Below, piece after piece: positions 7,753 through 16,061 of a DNA stretch of 64,000 nucleotides. The stretch comes from Streptomyces sp. MA5143a. Its GTDB lineage: Bacteria > Actinomycetota > Actinomycetes > Streptomycetales > Streptomycetaceae. The stretch lies in contig NZ_OLMK01000028.1 of the NCBI RefSeq assembly GCF_900290235.1, forward strand, positions 1 through 64,000, in the 5' to 3' direction. The position numbers and the translations under genes are program-made. The notes under the pieces were generated by a model, which saw nothing but the letters and a program-made list of their open reading frames with translations, ran no database searches and was not told where the DNA came from. Position 1 is the stretch's first letter. Every line of letters starts with the position of its first letter.

Positions 7753-9348
7753 CTAGGAGACCTCCCGGTAGGCCGCGGCCTCCTCCAGGTCGAGTCTGCG
7801 CAGCAGTGTCCGCAGCATCTCGTCGTCGATGTAGCGGCCGTCCCGCAGCTTGACGAACACCTCGCGCTCGGCGCCGATCATCTCGCGGGACAGCCGGCTG
7901 TAAGTGTCGTCGATGGTCTCCCCGGTCACCGGGTTGACGGCACCGAGGCGCTCCCACACGGCGTTGCGGCGCCGCTCCAGGACCGTGCGAAGCCGGTCGA
8001 CCAGTGGCGGCGGCAGTGTGTTGCGCTCGTCCTCCAGGAGTTCGTCGAGCCGCGCCTCGGCGATCCGGGACGCCTGGGCCTGGGCGTTGGCCTCGGCGAG
8101 GGTCTCGGCCTGCGCGTCGCGCCCCGGCAGCCGCAGGACCCGGATCAGCGGCGGCAGCGTCAACCCCTGGATGACGAGCGTCCCGATCACCGTGGTGAAG
8201 GTCAGGAAAAGGATCAGGTTCCGCTTCGGGAAGTCGTCCCCGCCGTGCACGGTGAGCGGGATGGAGAACGCGATCGCGAGCGAGACGACGCCCCGCATAC
8301 CGGCCCACGCGATGACGAAGGGCCCCTTCCAGGTCGGGTTCTCCTCGCGTTCACGGATCCGCGCGGACAGCATCCGGGGCAGGAAGGTCGCCGGGTACAC
8401 CCAGACGAACCGGGTCACGACCACGATCAGGAAGACGGCCACGGCGTACCAGGTGGCGCGCAGCCCCTCGTTCTCGCCGAGCCCCTCCAGCACGACCGGC
8501 AGCTGTAGTCCGATGAGCGCGAAGACCGCCGATTCGAGCAGGAAGGCGACCATCTTCCACACGGCCTCCTCCTGGAGGCGGGTCGCGAAGTCGACCTGCC
8601 AGTTGCGGTAGCCGAGGTAAAGGCCGACCACGACCACGGCGAGCACTCCGGAGGCGTGCACCCACTCGGCCAGCCCGTACGCGACGAAGGGGATCAGCAG
8701 GGAGAGCGTGTTCTGGAGCAGCGCTTCCCGCAGGTGGGTGCGCAGCCAGTGGATCGGCATCATCAGCAGCAGGCCCACCGCGACGCCACCGACCGCCGCC
8801 ACGAGGAACTCGACGATTCCGCCGGCCCAGCTCGCGCCCTCCCCGAGCGTGGCGGCGAGAGCCACCCGGTACGCGGTGATCGCGGTGGCGTCGTTCACCA
8901 GGGACTCGCCCTGGAGGATGGTCGTGATCCGCGACGGCAGGCCCACCCGCCGGGCGACCGCCGTCGCCGCGACCGCGTCCGGGGGCGCCACCACCGCGCC
9001 GAGCACCAGGGCGGCCGTCAGCGGCAGCCCCGGCACGATCAGATAGGCGGCCCAGCCGACGGCGAGGGTCGCGAACAGGACATAACCGACCGACAGCAGC
9101 GCCACCGGCCGCAGTTGGGCCCGCAGATCGAGATACGAGCTCTCGGTGGCGGCCGTGTACAGCAGCGGGGGCAGCACCAGGGGCAGGACGATCTCCGGGT
9201 CGAGCTCGTAGTTCGGCACACCGGGCACGTACGACACCGCGAGCCCGACGGCGACCAGCAGCAACGGGGCGGGCACCGGCGTACGCCGGGCGGCACCGGC
9301 GACCGTCGCACTACCGGCGACCAGCAACAGCAGGGGCAGGAAGTGCAT
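7753..9348 (-). CDS. Na+/H+ antiporter, CPA1 (NhaP) family
   Basis: A 531-residue membrane protein with about 12 hydrophobic segments in the first 400 residues, starting MHFLPLLLLVAGSATV. CPA1 hallmarks are visible: ALVLGAVVAPPDAVAATAV with the ion-binding Asp, the GESLVNDATA motif, and WAGMRGVVSLAIAFSIP in a late helix. The C-terminal 120 residues are hydrophilic and helical (AEANAQAQASRIAEARLDELLEDE) and probably regulatory in the cytosol. It exchanges internal Na+ or K+ for protons, supporting pH and salt tolerance. The start at 9348 opens with the first transmembrane helix; longer in-frame starts run through the divergent neighbour. It is divergent from the UBP-type zinc finger gene with about 60 bases between them, so a shared promoter region is likely. 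Confidence 0.9.
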   Translation of the reverse strand: MHFLPLLLLVAGSATVAGAARRTPVPAPLLLVAVGLAVSYVPGVPNYELDPEIVLPLVLPPLLYTAATESSYLDLRAQLRPVALLSVGYVLFATLAVGWAAYLIVPGLPLTAALVLGAVVAPPDAVAATAVARRVGLPSRITTILQGESLVNDATAITAYRVALAATLGEGASWAGGIVEFLVAAVGGVAVGLLLMMPIHWLRTHLREALLQNTLSLLIPFVAYGLAEWVHASGVLAVVVVGLYLGYRNWQVDFATRLQEEAVWKMVAFLLESAVFALIGLQLPVVLEGLGENEGLRATWYAVAVFLIVVVTRFVWVYPATFLPRMLSARIREREENPTWKGPFVIAWAGMRGVVSLAIAFSIPLTVHGGDDFPKRNLILFLTFTTVIGTLVIQGLTLPPLIRVLRLPGRDAQAETLAEANAQAQASRIAEARLDELLEDERNTLPPPLVDRLRTVLERRRNAVWERLGAVNPVTGETIDDTYSRLSREMIGAEREVFVKLRDGRYIDDEMLRTLLRRLDLEEAAAYREVS

Positions 9349-9409
9349 CGCTTGGCGCCGCCTTCGTTTTCCGCGCGAGCTTCCGCGCACCCGTCGTAAC
9401 CTGGCCATC

Positions 9410-9670
9410 ATGAAACAGTGCACGCACGCGGACGCACTGCCGCACCCCGAGCCGACCCCGCTGACCGAGACCTGTCCCGAGTGCGAGGCCGCCGGGACGC
9501 ACCCGGTGCAGCTGCGGAAATGCCTGGAGTGCGGGCACGTGGGGTGCTGCGACTCCTCGCCCATGAGACACGCGACCGCGCACCACAAGGAGACCGGCCA
9601 CCCCGTGATGCGCACCTACGAGCCGGGCGAGACCTGGCGCTGGTGCTTCGTCGACCACGTGCTCGTATGA
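9410..9670 (+). CDS. UBP-type zinc finger protein
   Basis: An 86-residue protein that is essentially one UBP (ubiquitin-hydrolase-type) zinc finger. Ligands follow the pattern C-x(n)-H (CTHADALPHPEP), then CPECEAAG, CLECGHVGCCDSS and HATAHHKETGHPVMRTYEPGETWRWCFVDH. In eukaryotes this finger binds the free C-terminal Gly-Gly of ubiquitin; short stand-alone copies are common in actinobacteria, where the ligand is unknown. The gene is divergently paired with the antiporter. Some bacterial antiporters carry such a finger as a fused C-terminal domain, which would support a functional link, but that is recalled knowledge rather than something visible here. The ATG at 9410 is the only suitable start. 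Confidence 0.85.
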   Translation: MKQCTHADALPHPEPTPLTETCPECEAAGTHPVQLRKCLECGHVGCCDSSPMRHATAHHKETGHPVMRTYEPGETWRWCFVDHVLV

Positions 9671-10013
9671 GGGCGGGAAAACGAACAGGCCCCCGGTGAA
9701 CACGCCGACGACGTCGCGCGACGGAACCAAGTCACCCCGTGACACGTCGACGTACTCGTGTGACACGGTTCGGCGGCCGGACGCCTGGGTACGTCAAAGC
9801 GGCGCGCGCTCTTCCTATTTGAGGCCCGCAGACCACTAGCCACCGAGCGTGTTCGTGTGCTTACTATGAGTGACAGCGTGGGGCTGGGTCGCCGGGACCC
9901 CAAGGACACGGCGCTCGGGAGCGCGATAGCGTCACCGCTGAACCACATAGCGCGTTACCCCCGGGGGGCGACCCTCGGCCCCTGAAAAAGCTTGTACCAC
10001 CTTGGAGGTGAGG
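9671..10013 (+). promoter_or_regulatory. Upstream control region of the sigH operon with GTCAC-type palindromes
   Basis: No gene is visible in these 343 bases. They hold two palindromes, GTCACCCCGTGAC at 9731-9743 and CGTGTGACACG at 9757-9767. The first resembles the inverted GTNAC halves bound by the developmental repressor BldD, which is known to repress sigH in S. coelicolor. The region ends in a strong GGAGGTGA ribosome binding site at 10004-10011 in front of the GTG at 10014. Exact promoter elements could not be fixed by eye. Confidence 0.5.
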
Positions 10014-10427
10014 GTGTCCCAGATCGCAGGCGAGCCCGGGACCCAGGACTTCGTGGAAGTCCGGCTGCCGGCCGCGGGTGCCTACCTGTCGGTGCTGCGT
10101 ACGGCGACGGCCGGCCTCGCGGCCCGTTTGGACTTCACCCTCGACGAGATCGAGGATTTGCGCATCGCGGTCGACGAGGCCTGCGCGATCCTGCTCCAGC
10201 AGGCCGTGCCCGGCTCGGTGCTCAGCTGTGTCTTCCGCCTCGTCGACGATTCGCTGGAGGTCACGGTCTCGGCCCCGACCACGGACGGTCACGCGCCCTC
10301 GCGCGACACCTTCGCCTGGACCGTGCTGTCGGCCCTGGCGGGCAAGGTCTCCTCCGCGGTCGCCGACGACAAAACCGTTTCGATCAGCCTCTACAAACAG
10401 CGCGGCGCGGGACCCGGGCCGGCGTGA
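10014..10427 (+). CDS. ushX: Anti-sigma factor of SigH (RsbW-like ATP-binding kinase fold)
   Basis: A 137-residue protein with a GHKL/HATPase_c fold of the RsbW/SpoIIAB type: the helix LDEIEDLRIAVDEACAILLQ contains the N-box (E--DLRIAVDEAC), and the C-terminal half ends in KTVSISLYK. It should bind and inhibit the general-stress sigma factor encoded next to it. In S. coelicolor the corresponding gene is called ushX or prsH. The GTG at 10014 is preferred because the GGAGGTGA site would otherwise be inside the coding region. Its stop codon overlaps the longest sigH start (GTGA at 10424-10427), so the pair are translationally coupled. A clear G1/G2 ATP lid is not obvious, so kinase activity is uncertain. 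Confidence 0.85.
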   Translation: MSQIAGEPGTQDFVEVRLPAAGAYLSVLRTATAGLAARLDFTLDEIEDLRIAVDEACAILLQQAVPGSVLSCVFRLVDDSLEVTVSAPTTDGHAPSRDTFAWTVLSALAGKVSSAVADDKTVSISLYKQRGAGPGPA

Positions 10428-11575
10428 GGAACGGGGACGGGCCGGTGCGGGACGAAGAACGCGGCACACGGGAACTTCCCGCGAAGGAGGTCGGCCCCGG
10501 CGGGCCGGCACACCTGACGGACGGCGTCGACGGCATTCCCGAGCAGGCCCGGCCGCACCCGGAGGACGACTCCTCGACGGCGGCCGGACCCTCGCGGTGG
10601 ACGGAGCCGGCCGACGCAGAGGGCGAGGCGTCCTCCGACGGGCGACGGGAGCCGGAGGATGCCGCACGGAGCACCACGTCCTCACGAGGGCGGACTGGGG
10701 CCTCCCCCGCTCGAGCACAGTCGAGAGCTGGGGGAACGGTGACGGCGGGCGGGACTATGAGCGAGCACGAGCGACACGACGAACTGGACGCGCGGATCGT
10801 GCGCAGCACGCAGCACGATCCACACGACCGCAGCGGGGCGCGCGCCCTGTTCGTCCAGCTGCGCTCCCTGCGGGAGGGCAGTGCGGAGTACGCGGAGCTG
10901 CGCAATCGGCTGGTCCGGATGCATCTGCCGCTCGTGGAGCACCTCGCACGCCGGTTCCGCAACCGCGGTGAGCCGCTGGACGACCTGACGCAGGTCGCGA
11001 CCATCGGCCTGATCAAGTCGGTCGACCGGTTCGACCCGGACCGCGGGGTGGAGTTCTCCACGTACGCGACCCCGACGGTCGTCGGCGAGATCAAGCGGCA
11101 CTTCCGCGACAAGGGCTGGGCGGTGCGGGTGCCGCGCCGTCTGCAGGAGTTGCGCCTGGCGCTGACCACGGCCACGGCCGAGCTGTCCCAGCAGCACGGC
11201 CGCTCCCCGACGGTGCACGAGCTGGCCGAGAAGCTGGCCATCTCGGAGGAGGAGGTCCTGGAGGGCCTGGAGTCGGCCAACGCGTACTCCACGCTGTCGC
11301 TCGACGTCCCCGACACCGACGACGAGTCGCCGGCCGTCGCCGACACCCTGGGCGCCGAGGACGAGGCGCTGGAGGGCGTCGAGTACCGGGAGTCCCTGAA
11401 GCCGCTGCTGGAGGACCTGCCTCCGCGCGAGAAGCGAATCCTGCTGCTGCGGTTCTTCGGCAACATGACCCAGTCGCAGATCGCCCAGGAGGTGGGCATC
11501 TCGCAGATGCACGTCTCGCGTCTGCTGGCCCGGACCCTGGCCCAGCTGCGGGAGAAGCTGCTCGTAGAGGAGTGA
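10424..11575 (+). CDS. sigH: RNA polymerase sigma factor SigH (SigB/SigF-type), long form
   Basis: The conserved sigma factor starts near residue 112 of this 383-residue reading: region 2 has HLPLVEHLARRFRNRGEPLDDLTQVATIGLIKSVDRFDP, region 3 follows, and region 4 ends ILLLRFFGNMTQSQIAQEVGISQMHVSRLLARTL. It belongs to the SigB/SigF stress and sporulation family. The frame is open without a stop from 10424, where GTG overlaps the anti-sigma stop codon. Internal starts at GTG 10739 and ATG 10757 (MSEHERHDELD) would give proteins of about 272-278 residues. S. coelicolor SigH is known to be made in several sizes from multiple starts, and the same layout is seen here. The N-terminal extension is low-complexity, charged and poorly structured. 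Confidence 0.92.
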   Translation: MRNGDGPVRDEERGTRELPAKEVGPGGPAHLTDGVDGIPEQARPHPEDDSSTAAGPSRWTEPADAEGEASSDGRREPEDAARSTTSSRGRTGASPARAQSRAGGTVTAGGTMSEHERHDELDARIVRSTQHDPHDRSGARALFVQLRSLREGSAEYAELRNRLVRMHLPLVEHLARRFRNRGEPLDDLTQVATIGLIKSVDRFDPDRGVEFSTYATPTVVGEIKRHFRDKGWAVRVPRRLQELRLALTTATAELSQQHGRSPTVHELAEKLAISEEEVLEGLESANAYSTLSLDVPDTDDESPAVADTLGAEDEALEGVEYRESLKPLLEDLPPREKRILLLRFFGNMTQSQIAQEVGISQMHVSRLLARTLAQLREKLLVEE

Positions 11576-11671
11576 CACCCCGCCCCTGTGGAGCCAGAGG
11601 CGGAACCGCTCTCGGCCTCGGTGGTCCTCGGGCGGGCTCCGGCGGGGCGGTGGGACGCGCCGGACGCCCCC

Positions 11672-12124
11672 CTAGCGCTTGCTCTCCTCCGTCCGACCAG
11701 GCCCTTGGATTCCGAGGGCCTGAGTCGTCGCCGGGTTGAGCAGCAGCACCAGCGCCGTGATCGCGACCACGGCCAGGACGATTCCCGCGGGGATCGCGAC
11801 ACTGTCCGCCCGCAACAGGTTGTACGCCACCGGCAGCGCCATGATCTGCGTGATGACGGCGGGCCCCCGGCTCCAGCCGCGTCGCAGCAGCAGTCCGCGC
11901 GCGGCGATCAGCGGCAGCAGGGCCAGCGCGATCAGCGTGAGTCCCCCGGTGACGCCGGTACTGAGGTCACCGGAGTCGCCGGTGAAGCCCACGACGAGCA
12001 TGGCGCCGCCGCCGACCAGCAGGGCGATCCCCTCCAGCGCGGCCAGTCCCGCCGCGGCGGTCAGCCGCCCGGGACGGGGCTCGGCATCGGAGGTGTCCGG
12101 CGTGGGGGTCTGCTCAGGGCTCAC
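11672..12124 (-). CDS. Four-helix integral membrane hypothetical protein
   Basis: A 150-residue membrane protein with a hydrophilic N-terminus (SPEQTPTPDTSDAEPRPGRLT) and four hydrophobic segments: GLAALEGIALLVGGGAMLVV, GGLTLIALALLPLIAARGLLL, AVITQIMALPVAYNLL and GIVLAVVAITALVLLL. I do not recognise a named family; similar short four-helix proteins are frequent in Streptomyces as 'integral membrane protein'. The GTG at 12124 was preferred over the ATG at 12193 because the extra residues would be Arg/Gly-rich and overlap the control region of the divergent gene. It converges on sigH with 96 bases between the stop codons. Confidence 0.7.
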   Translation of the reverse strand: MSPEQTPTPDTSDAEPRPGRLTAAAGLAALEGIALLVGGGAMLVVGFTGDSGDLSTGVTGGLTLIALALLPLIAARGLLLRRGWSRGPAVITQIMALPVAYNLLRADSVAIPAGIVLAVVAITALVLLLNPATTQALGIQGPGRTEESKR

Positions 12125-12262
12125 CCCTGAAGGGTAGCCCCGGCGTCCGCCCGCACACCGACGCCCCGTACGCCCCCACGTGCTCATCGTCACTACACGA
12201 TCTCCCCCTTGATCCGCACCTCGGTATGGGACGGGTACCGCTCAGTAGGTACGCTGCAACTC

Positions 12263-13234
12263 ATGCGTGCACTTCTCGTGGTCAATCCGGCGGCAACCAC
12301 CACAAGCGCACGTACGCGCGATGTCCTGATCCACGCGCTGGCGAGCGAGATGAAGCTCGAGGTGGTCACCACCGAGTACCGCGGCCACGCCAAGGACCTC
12401 GCCCGCCAGGCCGCCGAAGGCAAGGACGACATCGAGCTGGTCGTGGCGCTCGGCGGTGACGGCACGGTCAACGAGGTCGTCAACGGCCTGCTGCACCACG
12501 GCCCTGACCCGGACCGTCTCCCCCGCCTCGCCGTGGTCCCCGGCGGCTCCACCAATGTCTTCGCCCGCGCCCTGGGTCTGCCCAACGACGCCGTGGAGGC
12601 CACCGGCGCCCTGTTGGACGCTCTCCGCGAGAACCGCGAGCGCACGGTCGGACTCGGCATGGCCTCGGGTACGCCGGGCACGGGGGACGAGGCGGTCCCG
12701 TCCCGCTGGTTCACGTTCTGCGCCGGCCTCGGATTCGACGCCGGTGTGATCGGCCGGGTCGAGCAACAGCGCGAGCGTGGAAGGAAATCCACACACGCTC
12801 TTTACCTGCGTCAGGCATTCCGGCAGTTCCTGGAAGAGCCTCACCGCAGGAACGGCACGATCACTCTGGAGCGGGCCGGCGAGGAGCCGATTTCCGATCT
12901 TGTGCTGTCCATAGTCTGCAACACGTCCCCGTGGACGTTTCTCGGCAATCGCCCGGTGTACGCGTCACCTAAGGCATCGTTCGATAAAGGGCTCGACGTG
13001 CTCGGCCTCAGCCGCATGTCGACGCCCGCGCTTGCCCGTTATGCCACACAGTTGCTCACTTCGTCCCCCGAGCGGGGACCCCACGGCAAGCACGCCACCA
13101 CCGTGCACGACCTGACCGACTTCACCTTGCATTCGAAGGTGCCCCTCCCCCTCCAGATGGACGGCGACCACCTCGGACTGCGTACGAGCGTGACGTTCAC
13201 AGGCGTACGCCGTGCACTGCGTGTGATTGTGTGA
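12263..13234 (+). CDS. Diacylglycerol kinase-family lipid kinase
   Basis: A 323-residue protein of the DAGK/sphingosine-kinase catalytic family. It opens RALLVVNPAATTTSARTRDVL, contains the nucleotide-binding motif VVALGGDGTVNEVVNGL near residues 70-88, and then VVPGGSTNVFARALGLP, the second conserved loop. The C-terminal beta domain follows with FCAGLGFDAGVIGRVE and PLQMDGD. Bacterial members phosphorylate diacylglycerol or another lipid alcohol at the inner membrane face; the exact lipid is unknown. The start at 12263 opens directly with the first strand. It lies upstream of wblE in the same direction, separated by a 319-base gap with its own regulatory signals. Confidence 0.88.
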   Translation: MRALLVVNPAATTTSARTRDVLIHALASEMKLEVVTTEYRGHAKDLARQAAEGKDDIELVVALGGDGTVNEVVNGLLHHGPDPDRLPRLAVVPGGSTNVFARALGLPNDAVEATGALLDALRENRERTVGLGMASGTPGTGDEAVPSRWFTFCAGLGFDAGVIGRVEQQRERGRKSTHALYLRQAFRQFLEEPHRRNGTITLERAGEEPISDLVLSIVCNTSPWTFLGNRPVYASPKASFDKGLDVLGLSRMSTPALARYATQLLTSSPERGPHGKHATTVHDLTDFTLHSKVPLPLQMDGDHLGLRTSVTFTGVRRALRVIV

Positions 13235-13553
13235 GCGGAACGGGCAAAAGTCCTTCCACTCGAACGTTTAGGCCAGGGTCCACCCCATGGAAGTACGGCT
13301 GTGACACAGTCGACACCGAGGAATCAAAAAAAACTTTCCGGAAGGGGTTGTATCCGCCGCTGAGGTTTGCGAGTCTCTACGTGGCGCTCGGGACAGCCCG
13401 CAACACCGGCTCAAGCAAGCGCCAGAACCCCTCCTCAAAATCACAGGACCACACCAGTCCGTCTGGTGATCGGCCCTTCACTTGTTGAGGGATTCGTGAA
13501 AGCGTTCACATTCACAAGCAACGTGCATGTAATACCAAGGAGAGGTAGCAGCC
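13235..13553 (+). promoter_or_regulatory. Long untranslated control region upstream of wblE
   Basis: No gene is visible here. The stretch is less GC-rich than its surroundings and holds an A8 run followed by a TTCCGGAA palindrome near 13326-13343. It also holds a 14-base inverted repeat, GTGAAAGCGTTCAC at 13496-13509 (arms GTGAA/TTCAC), close to the ribosome binding site AAGGAGAGG. The inverted repeat could be an operator or part of the leader RNA. The promoter sequence could not be assigned confidently. Confidence 0.45.
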
Positions 13554-13811
13554 ATGGACTGGCGTCACAACGCCGTTTGCCGCGAGGAAGACCCCGAGCT
13601 CTTCTTCCCCATCGGCAACACCGGTCCTGCGCTGCTGCAGATCGAGGAAGCCAAGGCTGTCTGCCGTCGCTGCCCGGTTATCGAGCAGTGTCTGCAGTGG
13701 GCGCTTGAGTCCGGCCAGGACTCCGGCGTCTGGGGTGGTCTCAGCGAGGACGAGCGCCGCGCCATGAAGCGCCGCGCCGCCCGCAACCGGGCCCGTCAGG
13801 CCTCCGCCTGA
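13554..13811 (+). CDS. wblE: WhiB-family iron-sulfur transcription factor, WblE type
   Basis: An 85-residue WhiB-like protein with the four cluster-binding cysteines at residues 9, 37, 40 and 46 (AVC, CRRC, EQC), the GVWGG turn at 58-62, and a basic tail KRRAARNRARQ for DNA contact. WhiB proteins bind a [4Fe-4S] cluster and usually act by docking on region 4 of the main sigma factor. The short, compact form starting MDWRHNAVCREEDPELFFP matches WblE, the orthologue of mycobacterial WhiB1. An AAGGAGAGG ribosome binding site precedes the ATG. It is convergent with the sensor kinase, with a strong shared terminator between them. Confidence 0.95.
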   Translation: MDWRHNAVCREEDPELFFPIGNTGPALLQIEEAKAVCRRCPVIEQCLQWALESGQDSGVWGGLSEDERRAMKRRAARNRARQASA

Positions 13812-13920
13812 CAATCCCACCCAGCAATAGCCTGAGCTTGGCGGCGCGTACAGCGAGTACGCATCTCCCGCCCCCGAGCCGCAGCGCGCAGTGCCCCCGG
13901 TGCGCCTAATCAGCGACGAG

Positions 13921-13957
13921 ACTGAGCCCCGGACCACATGATGGTCCGGGGCTCAGT
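13921..13957. terminator. Bidirectional terminator between wblE and the sensor kinase gene
   Basis: A perfect 15-base stem: ACTGAGCCCCGGACC at 13921-13935 pairs with GGTCCGGGGCTCAGT at 13943-13957 around a 7-base loop. It sits between two converging genes and can serve both. Confidence 0.85.
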
Positions 13958-14010
13958 GCTGTTCGCCGTGGACCGGCATCCGTGCAGGGGTCGCTCGTAG
14001 GCCGCCGGTT

Positions 14011-15486
14011 CTACTTCTGGGCGCGGACCGGGAGGTCGAGGATGACCTGCGTTCCCTGCTCCGGAGCCGGGACCATGTCGAAGGTGCCGCCCAACTCGCC
14101 CTCCACCAACGTCCGCACGATCTGCAGGCCGAGGTTGCCGGAACGGTGCGGGTCGAAGCCCTCGGGCAGGCCCACGCCGTCGTCCTGGACGGTGACGAGG
14201 AGACGGCTCTCCTTGGTGGTCCCGCCGCGCACGGCCGACACCTCCACGGTGCCGGTCTCCCCCTCGCGGAAACCGTGCTCGAGGGCGTTCTGCAGGATCT
14301 CGGTGAGGACCATGGACAGCGGGGTGGCCACCTCCGCGTCGAGGATGCCGAAGCGTCCGGTGCGCCGGCCGGTGACCTTGCCCGGTGAGATCTCGGCGAC
14401 CATGGCGAGCACCCGGTCGGCGATCTCGTCGAACTCCACCCGCTCGTCCAGATTCTGGGACAGCGTCTCATGCACGATCGCGATCGACCCGACCCGCCGT
14501 ACGGCCTCCTCCAGGGCCTCACGGCCGCGCTCGGACTCGATACGCCGGGCCTGGAGCCGCAGCAGCGCGGCGACCGTCTGGAGGTTGTTCTTCACCCGGT
14601 GGTGGATCTCCCGGATGGTCGCATCCTTGGTGATCAACTCGCGTTCGCGACGGCGCAGTTCGGTGACGTCGCGCAGCAGCACGAGCGAACCGATGCGTGG
14701 GCCCTTGGGCTTGAGGGGGATCGCCCGGAACTGGATCACGCCGTCATTCGACTCGATCTCGAACTCACGCGGCGCCCATCCGCTCGCCACCTTCGCCAGC
14801 GCCTCGTCCACCGGCCCGCGGGACGGGGCGAGTTCGGCGGTGGTACGGCCGAGGTGACAACCCACGAGGTCGGCGGCGAGACCCAGGCGGTGGTAGGCGG
14901 ACAGGGCGTTCGGCGAGGCGTACTGGACGATGCCGTCCGCGTCGAGCCTGATCAGGCCGTCCCCGACGCGCGGCGAGGCGTCCATGTCGACCTGCTGGTC
15001 GGGGAACGGGAACGCGCCGACCGCGATCATCTGGGCCAGGTCGGAGGCGCTCTGGAGGTAGGTGAGCTCCAGCCGGCTGGGGGTCCGCACGGTCAGCAGG
15101 TTGGTGTTGCGCGCGATGACGCCGAGGACCCGGCCCTCCCGGCGGACGGGAATGGACTCGACCCGTACGGGCACCTCCTCACGCCACTCCGGGTCGCCCT
15201 CGCGCACGATGCGGCCCTCGTCGAGCGCGACGTCGAGGAGGGGGCGGCGGCCGCGCGGGACCAGGTGGCCGACCATGTCGTCCTGGTACGAGGTGGGGCC
15301 GGTGTTGGGGCGCATCTGGGCCACGGAGACGTAGCGCGTGCCGTCGCGGGTGGGGACCCAGAGGACGAGGTCGGCGAAGGAGAGGTCGGAGAGGAGCTGC
15401 CACTCCGACACCAGCAGATGCAGCCACTCCAGGTCGGAGTCGCTGAGTGCGGTGTGCTGGCGGACGAGTTCGTTCATGGAGGGCAC
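14011..15486 (-). CDS. PAS-domain sensor histidine kinase (HisKA_2, PdtaS-like)
   Basis: A 491-residue cytosolic kinase with no transmembrane segment. The N-terminal half (MNELVRQHTALSDSDLEWLHLLVSEWQLLSDLSFADLVLWVP) is a GAF-like sensor as in PdtaS. A PAS domain follows (GDGLIRLDADGIVQYASPNALSAY ... LVLLRDVTELRR), then the HisKA_2 phospho-acceptor IREIHHRVKNNLQTVAALLRLQ, and an HATPase with ILQNALEHGF (N box) and VQDDGVGLPEGF (G1). Such kinases partner with ANTAR-type antiterminator regulators, none of which is adjacent. The signal sensed is unknown. The GTG at 15486 (VPSMNELV) or the ATG at 15477 could be the start; neither has a strong ribosome binding site. It converges on wblE. Confidence 0.88.
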   Translation of the reverse strand: MPSMNELVRQHTALSDSDLEWLHLLVSEWQLLSDLSFADLVLWVPTRDGTRYVSVAQMRPNTGPTSYQDDMVGHLVPRGRRPLLDVALDEGRIVREGDPEWREEVPVRVESIPVRREGRVLGVIARNTNLLTVRTPSRLELTYLQSASDLAQMIAVGAFPFPDQQVDMDASPRVGDGLIRLDADGIVQYASPNALSAYHRLGLAADLVGCHLGRTTAELAPSRGPVDEALAKVASGWAPREFEIESNDGVIQFRAIPLKPKGPRIGSLVLLRDVTELRRRERELITKDATIREIHHRVKNNLQTVAALLRLQARRIESERGREALEEAVRRVGSIAIVHETLSQNLDERVEFDEIADRVLAMVAEISPGKVTGRRTGRFGILDAEVATPLSMVLTEILQNALEHGFREGETGTVEVSAVRGGTTKESRLLVTVQDDGVGLPEGFDPHRSGNLGLQIVRTLVEGELGGTFDMVPAPEQGTQVILDLPVRAQK

Positions 15487-16061
15487 GTGTGCGAGCGTAC
15501 CTGGCGGTACGGACATGCCTGGAAACGGCGGGCTGAGCCCCGCTGGACCCCGGCCCGGGGGCTGACGCCCCGGCCCCGGAAGCACCCGCGGGCCGCGGCG
15601 CCTGAGAGGGACCCTCAACCCTCCCGGCACCGCAGCCCGGAGCAACATCGGCCGTGGGGTGTGCGGTCCCGCGACCGAAGGATGAGGAGCCGGAGCAGTC
15701 AGGGCAGAGAGCGCCGGTTCCTCGGTCCGCCTTCCTGTGCGGGGAAGACGGAGGCCTGTGGTGTACACAACTGATCGCCAACATCGGAGCGCTGATCGAT
15801 CAGATGGCCTATCACGCCATTCTTGACTAGACCACTGCGCGTGTCCATGCGTTGGCGGATGTTTGTTGTTGTTCCCTTGCCGGACCGTCCGTCGTGGGCA
15901 GGGCGAGGGCTTATACGCAGCGTAGCCCGGTTCGGCGGGCCGCCGGACCGGAATGGGTCGGCCCGATGGATTTCGCACACCGACTCCGGGGCGAGCCGAC
16001 CTCGGGGTGGGGTGCGGGGCGGGTCAGGGGTGGATGGCCTTGCGGCGTGGGCCGAGGCGCG
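15487..16061. other. 575-base intergenic region, no gene recognised
   Basis: I see no protein or RNA gene here. It should contain the promoter of the sensor kinase (leftwards). Features noted are a DasR-box-like TTGACTAGACCACT at 15823-15836 (core two mismatches from TGGTCTAGACCA), an 11-base palindrome TACGCAGCGTA at 15915-15925, and a GTGTACAC palindrome near 15760. Open frames across it have atypical composition and no family match I recognise. Confidence 0.5.

Noticed and set aside
13320..13349. SigR-type promoter before wblE (GGAAT ... GTT)
   Set aside because: The spacer is 22 bases instead of 18-19, too long for SigR.
15487..15978. An N-terminal extension of the PAS kinase to 15978
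   Set aside because: The extra 160 residues are Arg/Pro/His-rich with no domain, and the PdtaS-like start MNELVRQHTAL lies at 15477-15486.
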